Assembly: GCA_029204225.1 (NCBI GenBank)
Contig: CM055107.1
Coordinates: 46,687,476-46,751,475, forward strand
Source of the DNA: Diphasiastrum complanatum
Taxonomy: Eukaryota > Streptophyta > Lycopodiopsida > Lycopodiales > Lycopodiaceae
DNA: 64,000 nucleotides
Direction of reading: 5' to 3'
Both the position numbers and the translations under genes were made by a program. Positions 1 through 12,047 of the stretch are shown piece after piece. Each line of letters starts with the position of its first letter. The first letter of the stretch is position 1. Under the pieces are notes generated by a model that worked only from the letters and a program-made list of their open reading frames with translations, was not told the origin of the DNA and ran no database searches.

Positions 1-157
1 TAGAATCGATTTTTTTTTTTTTTTTGAAATTTTTTTAGGCAATATGGGTATCAGATGAAAGCTCAGATCGAGGGGATTATGATTGTGTAGTTTGCCGACT
101 GTTTCGGGTGCGAAACACCAAAAAGTGTGTTTTCACTCGGGGAGTTGGAAGGCCAAA

Positions 158-270
158 TCATGAAGAGGCCTTACCGTCGGGGCCGGGGTCTACCGGCAGC
201 CCCCGGACCCCGCCGTTGGGGGGCGTTGCCCCCCAAACCCCCCACCAGGGGGCGGCCGCCCCCCTGTAGA
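158..270. repeat. GC-rich fold-back patch
   Basis: A block of about 110 bases is almost entirely G and C, while its surroundings are AT-rich. It holds two strong hairpins: one at about 218-234 (six G, loop GTT, six C) and one at about 246-266 centred on CGGCCG. Runs of five or six G also make quadruplex formation possible. It probably derives from a transposable element, but I cannot name the family. The open frame across it is a by-product of base composition. Confidence 0.5.
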
Positions 271-2560
271 TAAAAATGGGGTCCAAATGCGCGCCGAGAA
301 GGGCCCAATATTTATGCCCCCAACTGTATGTACATTGCACTCACATCTCCAGTGAACCAATTGCAAAAGTGATCATCATCCATACAGTTGATAGTCCAAA
401 CTGTAGCATTAACATTTACTGAAAACCAGAGCAAATGACAACCGGATAGCTACTGAAAATAAGATCTGTTTGTGCCTCATCTACTGCACTTCTGAGAGGC
501 AAAACGCTATGTATACTTGTTTTGAATAGACAACACGATTAGACTGAGGCTGGCTGGAACTGAGACAAAGTTCCTCTGAAGCTTAAACTTGACAAATCAG
601 ATAATCATGCACTTTGACCATTGATCCCCTAAAAAAATTTCAGCAATAAGCTATTTTTCCCCAAAAAAAAAAAAAAAAATTCTTTCTTTTTTTGCGATTC
701 TGGGTCGCGAATCGCGACCCGCAAATCACAAACCCAGCGAATCGAGATTCACTGCAACTATGGATTAAACTACAAATTTGTACTTTTACCCTTAAGTCTG
801 CTTCCCACACTTATTACAAATTTAGCACAAGATTTCCACAGTTTTAGCCACACTTTTAACATCTTTCTAGGAGGTATTTTTTTAAACTATAAAGAACATG
901 TATCAAACACGATTTTAGAAAATTAAAAATATGTGAGAAATTGTACAGAACATGAATTCATAGGCTACAGAACTATGCATTGTACGGCACTATCTCATTC
1001 CATATTTGCAACAACTATGTGACTAGAATCTAGATGTATGAAGGTTTAAGTTTTAACTTATTCAATCCTCACATAGGTATATTGAAATGTAAATTAGGGT
1101 TACGTTTTAACACACATGTACATCTGATTTTTTAATATTGAAATTTATAAACCAATGTATGATTTTCTGAAAAGTTGGATTTTTCAACATATGTTGTGGG
1201 TTTATTTTAAAGATGTGTTGGCCTTTTGGTTTTTTTAGGTTTCAGAATTTTCAACAGAGGTTAAGGCTTAGAATCATGTTCTAGAACTTACATGCAAAAA
1301 TGTACAATGCATATTAAGACAATTTACATGTGTACTATATAGGTTATAAACTCGATTTCAAACATATACATGTTTGTTCTATAAGAGTATACAAAAATCT
1401 AATAAGATCATCTATAGAGTTAAGACTACTACGTTGTTTTATCATATACTTTAATAGTAGGGTTCAGAGTTTTAGATATTATCATCAAAAGATAAACCCT
1501 ATACAAGAGATATATACCTTGCTTTAATTTTAATGGATGCATGCAACTTCATTTTAGGGTTATAATCAATGAGCTTGTGTGTATTATCTATTCTCAATGA
1601 GCTTTTGCATATTATATATTTTGTTGTGTTGTTTTGTGTACGTGTCTTATATATCATCCATTGTCCCTTGAACTTGTGGAATTCCCAAAAAGTCTTCTAA
1701 GGAATGGCATGTAATGCTCTTCAAACTTGGAAAATGTCATATTAAACAACATTTATATTGTAGCAGCCTCGGCCCTCAAATATGTTGAAAACTCACATAA
1801 TATAAGGTCCTTGACTTCCTAAATGAGATATCACTTTTCATTTCACAAGAATGAGGTAGTCCCATAAAGTTTACACCACATGTAATAGAAATACGTAATA
1901 AGGAGTTAAATTCTCTCTACCACAACTATAGAACTCAAATGTATATAGTTTCTGACGCTCTACTAAAGCTAAAACATTTCCAATCCAAGGAGCTCAATTA
2001 GACCTCTTGCTATCAACTTATAACGAAAATGGGCATTTTTGCACTACTATCAACTAGGCAAGACATTAAAAAATAAAAACTTAAAATAAGTTTGAAAACC
2101 TTTAGTCCAAATTTGTTATTGGATTAGAATGTTAAAATAGCTAATAAACTACTGAACATCTAGAAGAAGAGCAACAACCTTGATTGAAAAAATTTCTCGA
2201 CGAGAAAAGGCAATGATACAATCCCCACGCTTGACATTCGAGTACGCTTTCAATGGCCTTGAAAGTGGTACAAGAGGAGAAAGGCGCGAATAGTGTTGAA
2301 CCTATTTCACAAAGCCATGTCATTTACTCTACATTCCATTTTAGAAGGAAAATATAATTAGGAAACTCAAAGCTTTTAGATTGCTTGGCAACCTACTTGT
2401 TTGCGGTCAACCTTATAAGAGTGATCTAGGAAAGTGCATAATTAAAGATGATAACTTTTCCTCTTTTTGCTTCGACTTACCATTTTACAAAAGCAAAAGG
2501 TTGGAAAAACAAAAAAGAACACATGATTGTGGTTTAATACATCCTAAATTGGGAGTTTAA
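271..2560. other. Gene-poor AT-rich stretch
   Basis: No coding frame with recognisable motifs is visible on either strand. The stretch contains poly-A/poly-T runs near 660-690 and a short CpG-rich palindrome at 702-720. The small open frames have no coherent protein character. Confidence 0.5.
702..720. repeat. 19-bp perfect palindrome
   Basis: Nine bases (GGGTCGCGA) are followed by one A and then the exact reverse complement. It is CpG-dense inside AT-rich DNA and follows a poly-A and poly-T tract. It could be a protein-binding site or part of an old transposon end. Nothing nearby decides between these. Confidence 0.6.
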
Positions 2561-2936
2561 GCTGCTAATATTTTTACAAAACCAATATCAGAGTATATCT
2601 ATGATGGAAATACAAATACTTTATCAGAATCTTTAAACTTTTGAGAATCTAAACATGATGCATACTTGGCTCAAATTTTTCTATTATTATGCATCATTTT
2701 CCAATACAATGATATCATGATGTATGTCATTTCAATTGATATCTTGTGGCTGCTCCTATTGACCATAACATTCCATTTGCAAAAAGTGATTGGTTGAGTA
2801 AGTGACCCCAATTAGAATAAGAAAAACGATGACAATGTGTACAACACATCTCGTTCTAGGATTATCAAATGAAGCAATCAAGGACGATAAAAGTAATGTT
2901 GCACTTATACTTCCACAAACCCTACTCAAGGGGAAG
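2561..2936 (+). mobile_element. Possible Ty1/copia tail
   Basis: The frame at 2561-2644 reads AANIFTKPIS and ends at a TGA. This resembles the conserved end of copia RNase H (usually A-D-I-x-T-K-P-L). About 290 bases downstream, AAGGGGAAG at 2928-2936 looks like a polypurine tract and is followed directly by TGTTAG, a plausible 3' LTR start at 2937. No other copia domain is readable upstream, so this is at most a badly decayed 3' end. Confidence 0.3.
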
Positions 2937-2944
2937 TGTTAGTG

Positions 2945-5150
2945 CCTACCATAAACATATTCTTGTTTTGACAACAGAAGCTAAGGTTAGTCAACAGCTT
3001 GAAAAATAAATGATCTACAACCTTTGAACACGCTTATATACACGCAGTTCACATGCTCTAGCATCAGTTTGATAACAAGATGAGTCTAGGAGATATGAAA
3101 TAGAAGTTGCATGACAAGAGTAACATTCTAGAAATTGGGTTTTCTAACGTAGGTCAGGCATTGACTTTAGAAAAGCACCCTTCTAAAAGGTTTTTGATGA
3201 ACAATGAAGCAACGATAGTTTGTAGCCCTTCAAAATAAGCTCAGCTACATGACTTAAAGTTCTTCTACTAAGGCGTCAAAAGCTTGTTGCTTTAGTGTCA
3301 TGTTGCATAAAGTATGTGGGGTATTTGAAAAAGTGTTCAAAAACATTAGGTTGAAAACTCAAAAAGAAGAATCTAAAGCTTAATTTGTTTTAAAATTTAT
3401 AGGTGTTTTATGCAGCTAAGAACATTACCTTGCATTATCATTTAGGGCCTCAATGAATACTACTTGGACCTTTAACCATATGATTTACTATATTTCATGA
3501 ATTCAATCACAAATATTGGCATCAAATGAAGTTCAAAGACAACAGCATATCAAGCATTCTCCAACTGAGGAGACTTAATGAAAGACAAAGGCTTTGCCAA
3601 TTGCTCACACAAATCTCCAAAAGAGATCTAGAAAATAGAACTCTACTACAAAGAACTCAAGGCACCAAACTCTATAATCTAATAGATGAGTCTTTGGCTC
3701 CTATTATTATTTAGTCAAGAGCATCCTCAAAGGCTTCAAAACGGGTCCTATCTTAAAATCGTAATACCTCAAAAAGAAGACCCAAAACCAGAATGATTGT
3801 GAGTCCCGAAGTAGTCACAAGGCATCTACATAGAGAAGTATGAAATAGTGTGTTTATACACACCCACCCTCGAAAACATTGTCCTCAATGTGGGCTATAA
3901 AACAAAGTAAATAATGTAGCTACTATAAGATATAACTATAAAGCTGCATAGTGATACAAAAGCCCAACATGAAGAGTCGACTAAATGAAAAAGAAAGGAA
4001 GCTCTTTCAAGAATGTTCCAAGAATGCCAAATGAAAGCATCGTGACAAATGTCTCCCATGAGACAACTACAAATGTCAATATACCAAGCCAACACCCAAG
4101 AATACCACACTAATATATCAGTAGGATAATCAAGAGACCAACCTCGTAGGAAAAATGATGTAGCTAAATCGATAGGAATATTGTTGTCAATAATAGACCA
4201 TATCGCTACATCAATGCTCTAGGAACACCAAAGGAAAACATCAATGAGTGCTTGACATCTCAAATATGGATGAAGAATGCAATCGCCAAATACCAAGGAA
4301 AGGACTCTGATGCAATATGTTATCATAAGCCATGTTAACCAAATGAACAAGCTAGCGGCATCCATCAAATGCATCTCATGCCAAGCCAATCGGATAAGCT
4401 ATGCATACCATAATAAGGTAAGAAAACCACCTCACCTCCACTACAACATGCTAAGAGAACAAGAGTCCTAGAGAAGAATGCTCATCTCACCATAAAGATC
4501 TCTCCAAAAGCCATCCCTGGAACACCAAGAATCCAAGTTGGCAAAACAAATGCTATAAGAGGAACATTTTTGCTAGAAGTTAGAGAATATTACCATATAC
4601 AAAGGAACCAAGAAGCAGCATACCATGCCACCCAATAAAGCAAGAAGAGCACCACCATAAATGCTGCAGCACATAAAGTGGTCCTAGATTATATGAAGTA
4701 ACGATAAGTGTCGAAGAACTGCAACAGGAGCTTGAACGATTGCAACCCAAGAACTATGTGAATGTAAAACATCATGTGTAAGACTAGCTAAAATGCAACA
4801 AATTTTCAAAAAACCAACTAGTTGGTGAAAATTGAATCTCCTCCCAACCATAGGAAACTCTTTTGCTAGTTACCTACTATCCATGTTCTAGGGCATGTGG
4901 CGTCCATGTATGGGTAGGTAATCCATGTATGTGGAGCATAACAAGGCCAAGCATGCTAGCTAGGTGTGATGGCAAAGAGAAATTGCCACCTTCATCCTCC
5001 ATTGTACCTAGTTGGCCGTCTAGTCCACTCCAGAGCCTCCAGTCGGCTAACTTTTGTCACTACTCGTTGGCACCATAGGTTGACTTGGTCAATTACATTT
5101 CGAATATACATGCCTCGCCACGTTGGTGACGTGTGTGTATTCACCAAGCC
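2945..5150. other. No gene seen
   Basis: Short open frames occur on both strands (for example 3526-3714, 3895-4110 and 4863-5193). None shows a protein motif, a plausible exon boundary or similarity to the neighbouring elements. The first few hundred bases may be old copia LTR. Confidence 0.4.
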
Positions 5151-5152
5151 AC

Positions 5153-5880
5153 CTACAAGACACTTCGCATGTATAACTTTGGCTTGTGCTTGAGCCTTGA
5201 AATGTTTTGCCTTGCTACGTATCTTGAATTTGAGTCAAAAACTTTACAGCGCTTGGTACCTCCTATGGAATATTTATGGTAGCTAGACATGTCGATCGGT
5301 AACCATAAGTCAACTCGAATGGACTCATACTCGTGAACACGTCTCTTGTCGTTATACACAAACTTGACTAAGGGCAAATTTTTTACCCAACAAGTTTGCA
5401 CCTCACTGACATACATTTGTAACATGTCTCCTAAAACCTGGTTAGCCCTTTTCTATCTGCCCGTTTGTCCATGGGTGCTCACTGCTACTCATCCTCAACT
5501 CTGTTCCCAGACAAGAGAACATTGTTGATCAAAAAGTTTTTGTAGACTTCTTTTTGTATGAGATTAGTCTGCAATCTCACGACATTTAGAAGAAACAAAC
5601 TGCCCACCTACGGAGCTATAACCTGCTTCTTAGTTGGAACAAAATGAGTCATTTTGGTTAACCGGTTCGCAATCACAATCACAAAATTAAACTTATATTG
5701 CATCCTAGGCAGTCCAATAATAAAATCCATTGTGATACTCTCCCATCTAACCCTAGGGAATCTCTAACATGTGGAGAAAACGTAGAATGCTTTACTCTCT
5801 CCACCTTGTTCACCTATAAAGTGGTGCAACATTCGACATACTCTGTTACACATGCAGCACTCACCTCATCATAGCGCCAT
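5153..5880 (-). pseudogene. Ty3 integrase remnant
   Basis: Minus-strand reading of 5860-5640 gives W-E-S-I-T-M-D-F-I-I-G-L-P and N-R-L-T-K-M-T-H-F, the start of the Ty3 integrase core. The frame 5425-5153 gives L-P-L-V-K-F-V-Y-N, the segment before the third catalytic region. Many stops intervene. No GPY/F module or chromodomain could be read, consistent with loss of the 3' end. Confidence 0.6.
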
Positions 5881-5914
5881 CACAGTCAAAGTTATCGACT
5901 GTTAGATTCCAAAT

Positions 5915-6963
5915 CTAAAACTGAATTTCCATGTGAAATTCATGTATCAACTTAGCCCACCTAGCTTGCCACCCTCTAAGGTCCGGCTGGTTGCAGAAAT
6001 ATCTCAAGGTGTCATGGTCAGTGTACACATAGAATTCTGCAACATACAAATAATGTCTCCATGCCTTCAAAATGTCGACTATGGCATACAACTGCTTCTC
6101 ATGAGTTGGATGATTCTTCTGTGCAGGGTTGAGCTTCTTGCCCTCAAAGGCCACAGGCCTACCCTCTTGCATCAGAACTACCCCAACGGTGATGTCACTT
6201 GCATCCATTTCACCAACAAATGGTTTCTGAGGGTCAACAATATTTAAAGTGACGGAGTCAGCCACAACCTGTTTCAATGCATCGAAACTTTGTTATTGAA
6301 CCTCCGTCCATTCCTTCCACTTATTCTTTTGCAACATATCGGTCAATGGTGCAACTACATGTGAATAATTTTTCACACCTTTACGATAAAACACAGCTAA
6401 TCCAAGAAAGCTTCTTCATGTTTTCAAGTCTGTAGGAACAGACCAAGCAAGAAGAACGACAACTTTCTGAGGATTTGGCTTTATCCCATCAGCTGACACT
6501 ATAAAACCCAAATATGCAATTTCCTTTTTAAGCAATTCGCTCTTTTTATCAAAAGAAAAAATATGTTTTCCCTCAAAGTTGACAACATAGTTCTAAGGTG
6601 ACTCACATGCACAACATCAGCACCACTATAAACAAGAATGTCATCAACAAAGTTAACCACATATTTGCCCATAAACGGTCTAAGCACTTCGTTCATTAAC
6701 ATCATAAATGTTGCAAAGGCTTTAGTCAATCCAAAGGGCATAAGTAGAAATTCACAGTGTCCAAAAGGAGTTCGGAATGCATTCTTATACACATCCTCTT
6801 CGCAAACTCTCACCTGATTGTAACCACTCTTCAGGTCAATTTTGCTAAACATTGTAGCACCATGAAGGGCATCCAAAAGATCGTCTATACGTGGCATAGG
6901 ATATCGATGCTTAACAGTTATCTTGTTCAAGCCTCGATAATCCACACATCCTCCAAGACCCAT
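5915..6963 (-). pseudogene. Ty3 reverse transcriptase and RNase H remnant
   Basis: The frame 6963-6499 contains VDYRGLNKITVKHRYPMPR, the K-I-D-L-K-S-G-Y block, MPFGLT and the catalytic box FVDDILVYS, all standard Ty3 RT motifs. The frame 6277-5915 contains MDASDITVGVVL, the tether to YTDHDTLRYF and the RNase H end RWAKLIHEF. The region between the two frames is shifted. RT keeps its aspartates, but the frame breaks rule out a working enzyme. Confidence 0.9.
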
Positions 6964-7449
6964 CCTTCTTTTTTACCAGAATGATCGGAGAGGCACAGGG
7001 GGCGAAGTTAGGTCTTACCTGCCCTTTGGCAAGATAGTCCTCAATCATGCTTAACTCCCATCTTTCAAACTCATTCTATAAGGTGGTCTATTAACAGGAG
7101 ATGATCCAAGAATTAACTCAATCTTATGTTCCACATTTCTTTTAGGGGGCAAAAACAGATGGGAACCAAAAACTCCTCCCTAAACTGAGGTTAATTTGTT
7201 CTTGACATACATCATACTCACAGGCAAAAATAGACATATCATACAAGAAGCAAACATACATGCACTTATAGTGAACCTTACACAGCTGAGTCGCCATGAT
7301 CAAAGGACCTAGAGGCATATCAGGCTCACCACGCAGGGAATGAATCTTACCATCGTGCTTGAACTCGTATACATGAATAGGTTTCATAGCCACATACCAA
7401 CAGATTCCAAGCACCACATTGAAAAGAGCCAAACGGGTAATCTCAAAAT

Positions 7450-7640
7450 CTAACTCCTCGATATAGCCTTGAATGGTTTACCCACAACCCTGGCATCCCA
7501 TACTTCCGCACCCTTTCCATCAGCCATTTCGACTGTGTATTGGTATCGGGATGGTTGTGTGCTCACTCTCAGCCATTTAATCAAAGCAGAGTTGATAGCG
7601 CTATGTGAGGACCAAGCGTTAAATAGAATCAAAACATCTC
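7450..7640 (-). pseudogene. Ty3 aspartic protease remnant
   Basis: A 60-codon minus-strand frame contains the stretch SSHSAINSALIKWL followed by a typical retropepsin beta-strand region. The position that should hold the catalytic D-S/T-G has changed to F-N-A-W, so the active site is lost. It sits between gag and RT as expected. Confidence 0.5.
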
Positions 7641-7879
7641 TACCAAACAGCTATCCACGCATAAAAATTAAAGAAATACAAGGATATTGATAACCGTATT
7701 GTGTCGCTCTGGATAACAATGCAAAGGAACCAAATCCGCCTTCCGAATCACCAACACATTCATAAGTTATGGAGCACCCTAAGGTTCCTCTTGCTCAAGT
7801 TCTTCAATATGCATCAGAATAGCCTCTTCGACTTGCAGGTTATACGAGGTTCGTGAAGGGTTACATGGGCGCTCCTTCC

Positions 7880-8880
7880 ACCTATGCCACCCTAGACATC
7901 CAAAGCAAAGCGTTGGCCCCCTTGGACAGTGGACATGCCCTTTGCCTTTAGACGGACCTGCACCTTTACTCTTCTTGGGACTCTAAACCTACTCTTGTGA
8001 GGATTGACCCTTCCATTTCTTGAATTTCCTCTTTCCCCAAGGCTGAAACCCTCTTGCAGTAGGAGTTTCAGGCTCCTTGGCCTTTTTTCCATCCTCATAG
8101 TACAAGGCCATCTATAATGCCCTACAAAGACCTGGAGCCTGCACCTTCCTCATGAAAGGCCGTAGGCAATATCACACAAGCCCTCCACAAAGTGGAATAC
8201 TTGCAAGAACATAAGGACTTCCTCCGGTATCTGCATCAGGGCTTCCTTGTACTTGTCCACATACTCTTGCACGAACGCATTGCCTTGCTTAAGACTGGTT
8301 CAGGACTGCATGGCTTGGTTCTTTTCGTCTAAAGGTACACAATTTTCAGCAAACATGTGCTTGAAGGATTCCTAGGTGGCAGGTACGAAATTGTCCTTCT
8401 CCACCTTCCTCCACCAACGTTGTGCAGTTTCTTGCAAGTGGTCAGTGGCTTCGGCAATTCTTTGATCGTCGTCGTCGATGCCGCACATTTAAAAGGCTTT
8501 CTCCCACTTTTGAATCCAGTTCTTAACAACATCTGTGTTGCAGACTGCAATTGCACCAGTGAACTTTGGTGGCTTAAGATCCTTTATTGAAGGCAATTTC
8601 CTTGTTTTCAATGGGAGTTTGGGTTCTTTGTCAATGGTCACAGGTTCAGCAACTACCATAGCCATTCCGCTGACTCTTTCAGGTTCCTATAGGAATCTCG
8701 CTGACTTCAACTGCTCAAGAATTTGTTGTAGGACCACTTTCATAGCATCAACCTTGGCTGCAACTTCCTCAATCCTCAATATCTTGGTACTAGGACCTTC
8801 CAACGGATCCATACTGGCTGTGGTAGAATTCCACTCATTGTAGATGGCTGTTTTCAGATGGTATAGGTCTGCAATTGGCT
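7880..8880 (-). pseudogene. Ty3 gag remnant
   Basis: Several minus-strand frames carry Gag-like sequence rich in K, R and Q. At about 7880-7920 there is CFGCLGWHRWKERPC, a recognisable zinc-knuckle remnant (C-x2-C-x3-H-x6-C). It lies between the primer site and the protease remnant, where Gag is expected. Frameshifts and stops break it into pieces at about 8329-8556 and 7892-8098. Confidence 0.6.
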
Positions 8881-9145
8881 GTTTGCATGCTATTTGCAGG
8901 CGTAGGAGGAGCGATTAACCACCCACACTAAACCTCAGCGATGGACAGACAAGGAACAGGGCAGCGGTGGTCTGTAGGAGTCATCCCAAGCTGTTTTTCC
9001 AACAATTCGGTCTGCAACCTGTTTCTGAACTGCAGCAACGGACCGTGTCAAAGGCTTAGTAGACGGCTGATTTGCGGATTTTCAGACCTGATTTCCAGAG
9101 ATGGGCTTTGAAACTCCTTCCCATAAGGTGTGTGATTTCCAAAAC

Positions 9146-9160
9146 AGCTACGATACCAAA
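9146..9160 (-). promoter_or_regulatory. Primer-binding site (Met-tRNA type, mutated)
   Basis: The minus strand reads TTTGGTATCGTAGC immediately after the LTR end. It differs slightly from the plant initiator-Met site TGGTATCAGAGC. Its position next to the LTR supports the call. Confidence 0.6.
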
Positions 9161-9837
9161 TGTCAGACTCCAAAGCTGAAACTTCACTCAAAACCTACAT
9201 ATCTAGTACACAGTGATCTGAAACTTCAATCCCTATTGATTTCCCCGCATGTACAAACATCAGAAAGCATGAAACATGGTGGAGTTGGCTGCCTTATCTC
9301 CTTCCAACATTTGTTGCATAGATTATGATGAGGAATGCCTCTCTCTAGGCTCAGTTATGCACAATCCTCAAGCACCCCTTAACCCTGACCCATCCTAACG
9401 TCAACACACAGTCAATTCCATGCACAGTTGACACTTGCCACTTGGCAGTACCTTGACACAGGCAAGTGAGCAGGCTGACATGTGTCACTCACACACTGGA
9501 CCAAGTGTCCCAATGAGCATGACACGAGTCATGTTTGATCGGTCAACCCTGATATGTCTCACTCATTCATTGGAGCAAGTGTCCCAGTGAGCATATGACA
9601 TGTGTCGTGTTGACTAGTCAACTCTCCTACTTTTAGGAGGTCAATCCAACCACTCTTAATTAATGACCAGTACCCTACACCAAGGCAACATGCGACTCAG
9701 AGGCTCAAAAGCTTAATTAATAGTTTTATTTACATTTCTATTACAACAGGAATGTTACTTAGCCATTTTGTATTTACAAAAAGTACATATGTACATAACC
9801 CAGTAAACAACTGGGACAAGGAGTAAAAGCTGTAACA
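9161..9837 (-). repeat. Single LTR of the decayed Ty3 element
   Basis: On the plus strand the block starts TGTCAGACTCC next to the primer site and ends CTGTAACA. On the minus strand the LTR therefore begins TGTTACAG and ends TGACA, the usual TG...CA form. Its length is about 677 bases. The outer end is inferred only from the TGTTACA start, which matches the start of the nearby chromovirus LTR. Confidence 0.6.
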
Positions 9838-10124
9838 TCGACTATCTTGGTTCTCTCAGACCTCTTGTTTATTTGGCACGGTCGACATTTCTATCATGGA
9901 CCTTCCTGCAAGCACTCATGACTACTTTAGACGTCTCCTATATCGGGCATATCTTAGTCGAGCATGGCAGGACCAGTTAGGGATCAAAACCAACTACTAT
10001 CGGACTCCCTATTCTACCACGCTACTTGGACTCAGGCTTGTCTCATGGTTTTCGATTCTTATTAGGCCAGCTTTGCATGTCATCATATTAGCTTGAGATT
10101 GAGATTGGACGCTTCCAAGGTACC

Positions 10125-10482
10125 TGTTACGAGCTCGTAACCAGTGCCGAACCCTAGAGAACACAGATAGGTCAGATACCACAGTCAGGGTCGTGTCCAG
10201 CGTACATGACCAACAGGGCAAGACAGTGTGAGTAGTGTGCCCCAGCACGGTCCATAGCCATGGCGGGCCTAACACAGCCTAGGGACCCTGTCAGCAGGAT
10301 AGGGCCCCCAGTTGGGTCCCGACGTGCAGTCGGCCACGTCAGTGCCACGTGGCCGACACTTGGCAGTTGCATGCTACCAGTCCTCACACTGGGCTAGGAG
10401 GGGCTTACTCTATATCAGGGAGTAGGCAAGGTTGGGTGGATCAGTTAGTGTTTGCCCTACTGTGGTGTTAGGATCTATTACA
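10125..10482 (+). repeat. 5' LTR of the chromovirus
   Basis: It begins TGTTACGAG and ends ATTACA, 358 bases. The first bases form a perfect 16-bp palindrome (10126-10141). A 10-bp inverted repeat lies at 10330-10356. A TATA-like TATATC is at about 10411. No difference from the 3' LTR is visible. The 71-codon antisense frame inside it also occurs in the other LTR and is not a gene. Confidence 0.97.
10344..10353. promoter_or_regulatory. G-box in the LTR (repeated at 16302-16311)
   Basis: The decamer GCCACGTGGC is a perfect plant G-box, bound in general by bZIP and bHLH factors. It lies about 60 bases upstream of a TATA-like sequence (TATATC, 10411-10416), a sensible spacing for a U3 promoter element. 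The same site recurs in the 3' LTR. Its role here is inferred. Confidence 0.45.
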
Positions 10483-10483
10483 C

Positions 10484-10496
10484 TGGTATCAGAGCC
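10484..10496 (+). promoter_or_regulatory. Primer-binding site for initiator Met-tRNA
   Basis: TGGTATCAGAGCC begins two bases after the 5' LTR end. This is the standard plant initiator-Met-tRNA complement used to prime minus-strand synthesis in Ty1 and Ty3 elements. Confidence 0.95.
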
Positions 10497-11285
10497 ATCT
10501 CCATCCTAGGGAGTTCAGGACAGCAGTAGAGAAAGCTATCAGAAGATAGGAAGTGTTTCTCAGATTCCCAGAGAGGAATAGAGGAGGAGGATCGCTGTAG
10601 GAGCAGCCTTCAAACTTCTGATTTCCACTGAGAAATCACAGTAGCAAGGAGTCAGATTCCAAGTGTAGGTAACTCGCTGAAAAAACAGCTGTTTCTCACT
10701 GAGTTCAGAGGATTCTCTATAGTTTTCCCAGCGAAATTAGAGTAGGAAGAAGCCAGCACCTCCATCGCTGTACAGTCAGAGACCTACATCCGATTTCCAG
10801 GGAAAAAGTCACTGGTTCTCAGCGAGTTGGAAGCCAAAAAAGAGGAGCAGGGCCAGCGCTGCCAGTGCTTCTGAAAATCTGGTTTTTCAACAAGTTTTTG
10901 GGCCCCAACGTCAGAGATTTGGAGCAAGAGGATTCCTACGAGATCAGCGAGTAGGAGACTTCTGAAATTTCAGAACTCAGAAGGGTTTTTGGACTTCAGA
11001 TTTGCCTTTTTGTGGACAAGTTGGATTGCAATCAGACCAGCGAGCTACTATCCTCAAAAAACCGGGAAATTTAGTACCGTTTTGAAGCCTCAAACTGGCA
11101 TTTTTCGGAACAGCAGGTCTGAAATCTTGGGGAAAAGAGCTGAAAGGGTTCCTCTTCATTCTTTCTTTGGAAGTACAGTCCTCAGAAACAGCTAAGTCAT
11201 CTTTCCTTTCCCTTGTACAGTTGTAAATTAGTCTTTTAGACTTTTTTCCTTCAGAAGTTAAGGTAGCTCTCTTTCAGTTTCGAAG
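10497..11285 (+). other. Untranslated leader of the chromovirus
   Basis: About 790 bases lie between the primer site and the gag start. They hold no long plus-strand frame and should carry packaging signals. A recurrent octamer-like phrase around CAGCGA/GAGTAGGA is visible, but its meaning is not clear. Confidence 0.7.
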
Positions 11286-12047
11286 ATGACCACTCCTCAG
11301 GGACCTGATCAACCCCAGGAGAGAGGCTTCGACGAACTTGAAACAGAAGCCTTGGCTTACAGAAAAGGGAAGGCACCCATGGAAGTAGAAGAACAGGAAC
11401 AGTTCGCCGAAGAACTCGACGAACTGGTTACCAAGGAGCAGTTCCTCCAATTGGTAACAGAAGTGGATGAACTGAAGCTGGCATTAGCCAATTTCAAGTC
11501 CAGTGTGGACGACTCGTTCGCTGAACTCAAAAACTTGATTTTGAGCTCCGCGAAAGGAAGCCTTCCCTCCACTTCTCAGTTATCCCCTTCTCCACTTCCA
11601 TCAGTTTCGGGTGAGACTTTACGGTCTCACCCCAGTGTTTTTAAAGATTTAAAGCCTCCTACTTTTAATGGGGAAGAGAAGGATAGAAATGCAGATATTC
11701 TACAAACCTTCCTCAGCAAATGGAAGAACATTCATGCTCTTAAACAGACCCCTGACCATTTGCAAGCAATTGAGGCCAGTCTTTCTTTAGGGCCTATGGC
11801 CTATAAGTGGTGGTTAAATCTCCAGGAGACTGGGCAGACTCCCCGGTCATGGAAAGCTTTTGAAGAAGCTTTCCTAAGAGAATTTCTACCAGAGAATGAA
11901 CTTGATAGAGCCTGGGAAGCCTGGGAAAGAACAGTAATGGACAAGTCCCTCATCCAATATATCTCGCAGTATCGAGAGGCAATTTTAAAGATTAAAAATA
12001 TGGATGACTCAAAAAATCAGAGGATTTGTCCGTGGCCTCAAAGATGA
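11286..12047 (+). CDS. gag: Chromovirus Gag, N-terminal frame
   Basis: A 253-codon frame starting with ATG after the leader. The N-terminal part is acidic and coiled-coil-like (many E, L and K). From about residue 115 it has the Ty3 Gag capsid pattern: F-x-G-E-E-K-D, then W-W-L-N-L, then F-L-R-E-F-L-P-E. The frame ends about 14 codons after the point where a neighbouring frame (12004 onward) takes up the Gag sequence, overlapping it by 44 bases. The capsid end and zinc knuckle are in that second frame. The shift is at a run of six A near 12014-12019. It may be a single-base insertion, a sequencing error or a recoding site. Gag/pol shifts normally lie after the zinc knuckle, so a mutation is more likely. 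Confidence 0.9.
   Translation: MTTPQGPDQPQERGFDELETEALAYRKGKAPMEVEEQEQFAEELDELVTKEQFLQLVTEVDELKLALANFKSSVDDSFAELKNLILSSAKGSLPSTSQLSPSPLPSVSGETLRSHPSVFKDLKPPTFNGEEKDRNADILQTFLSKWKNIHALKQTPDHLQAIEASLSLGPMAYKWWLNLQETGQTPRSWKAFEEAFLREFLPENELDRAWEAWERTVMDKSLIQYISQYREAILKIKNMDDSKNQRICPWPQR

Larger units (their letters stand above)
5150..9837 (-). mobile_element. Decayed Ty3/gypsy element
   Basis: Reading on the minus strand from 9837 down to about 5150, the order is LTR, primer-binding site, gag with a zinc-knuckle remnant, protease remnant, reverse transcriptase, RNase H and integrase. This is the Ty3 order. Every domain is broken by stops and frameshifts and the second LTR is not visible, so the 3' end is lost. 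The RT and RNase H resemble those of the chromovirus just downstream, but the sequence is far more decayed, so it is an older relative rather than the same insertion. Confidence 0.85.

Noticed and set aside
5933-6247. 104-codon plus-strand frame
   Set aside because: It is antisense to the Ty3 RNase H remnant and has no motif of its own.
8535-8843. 102-codon plus-strand frame
   Set aside because: Antisense to the decayed Ty3 gag.
10009-10387. 71-codon and 88-codon antisense frames in the LTR
   Set aside because: The 71-codon frame occurs unchanged in both LTRs and there is no protein character. It reflects LTR duplication.
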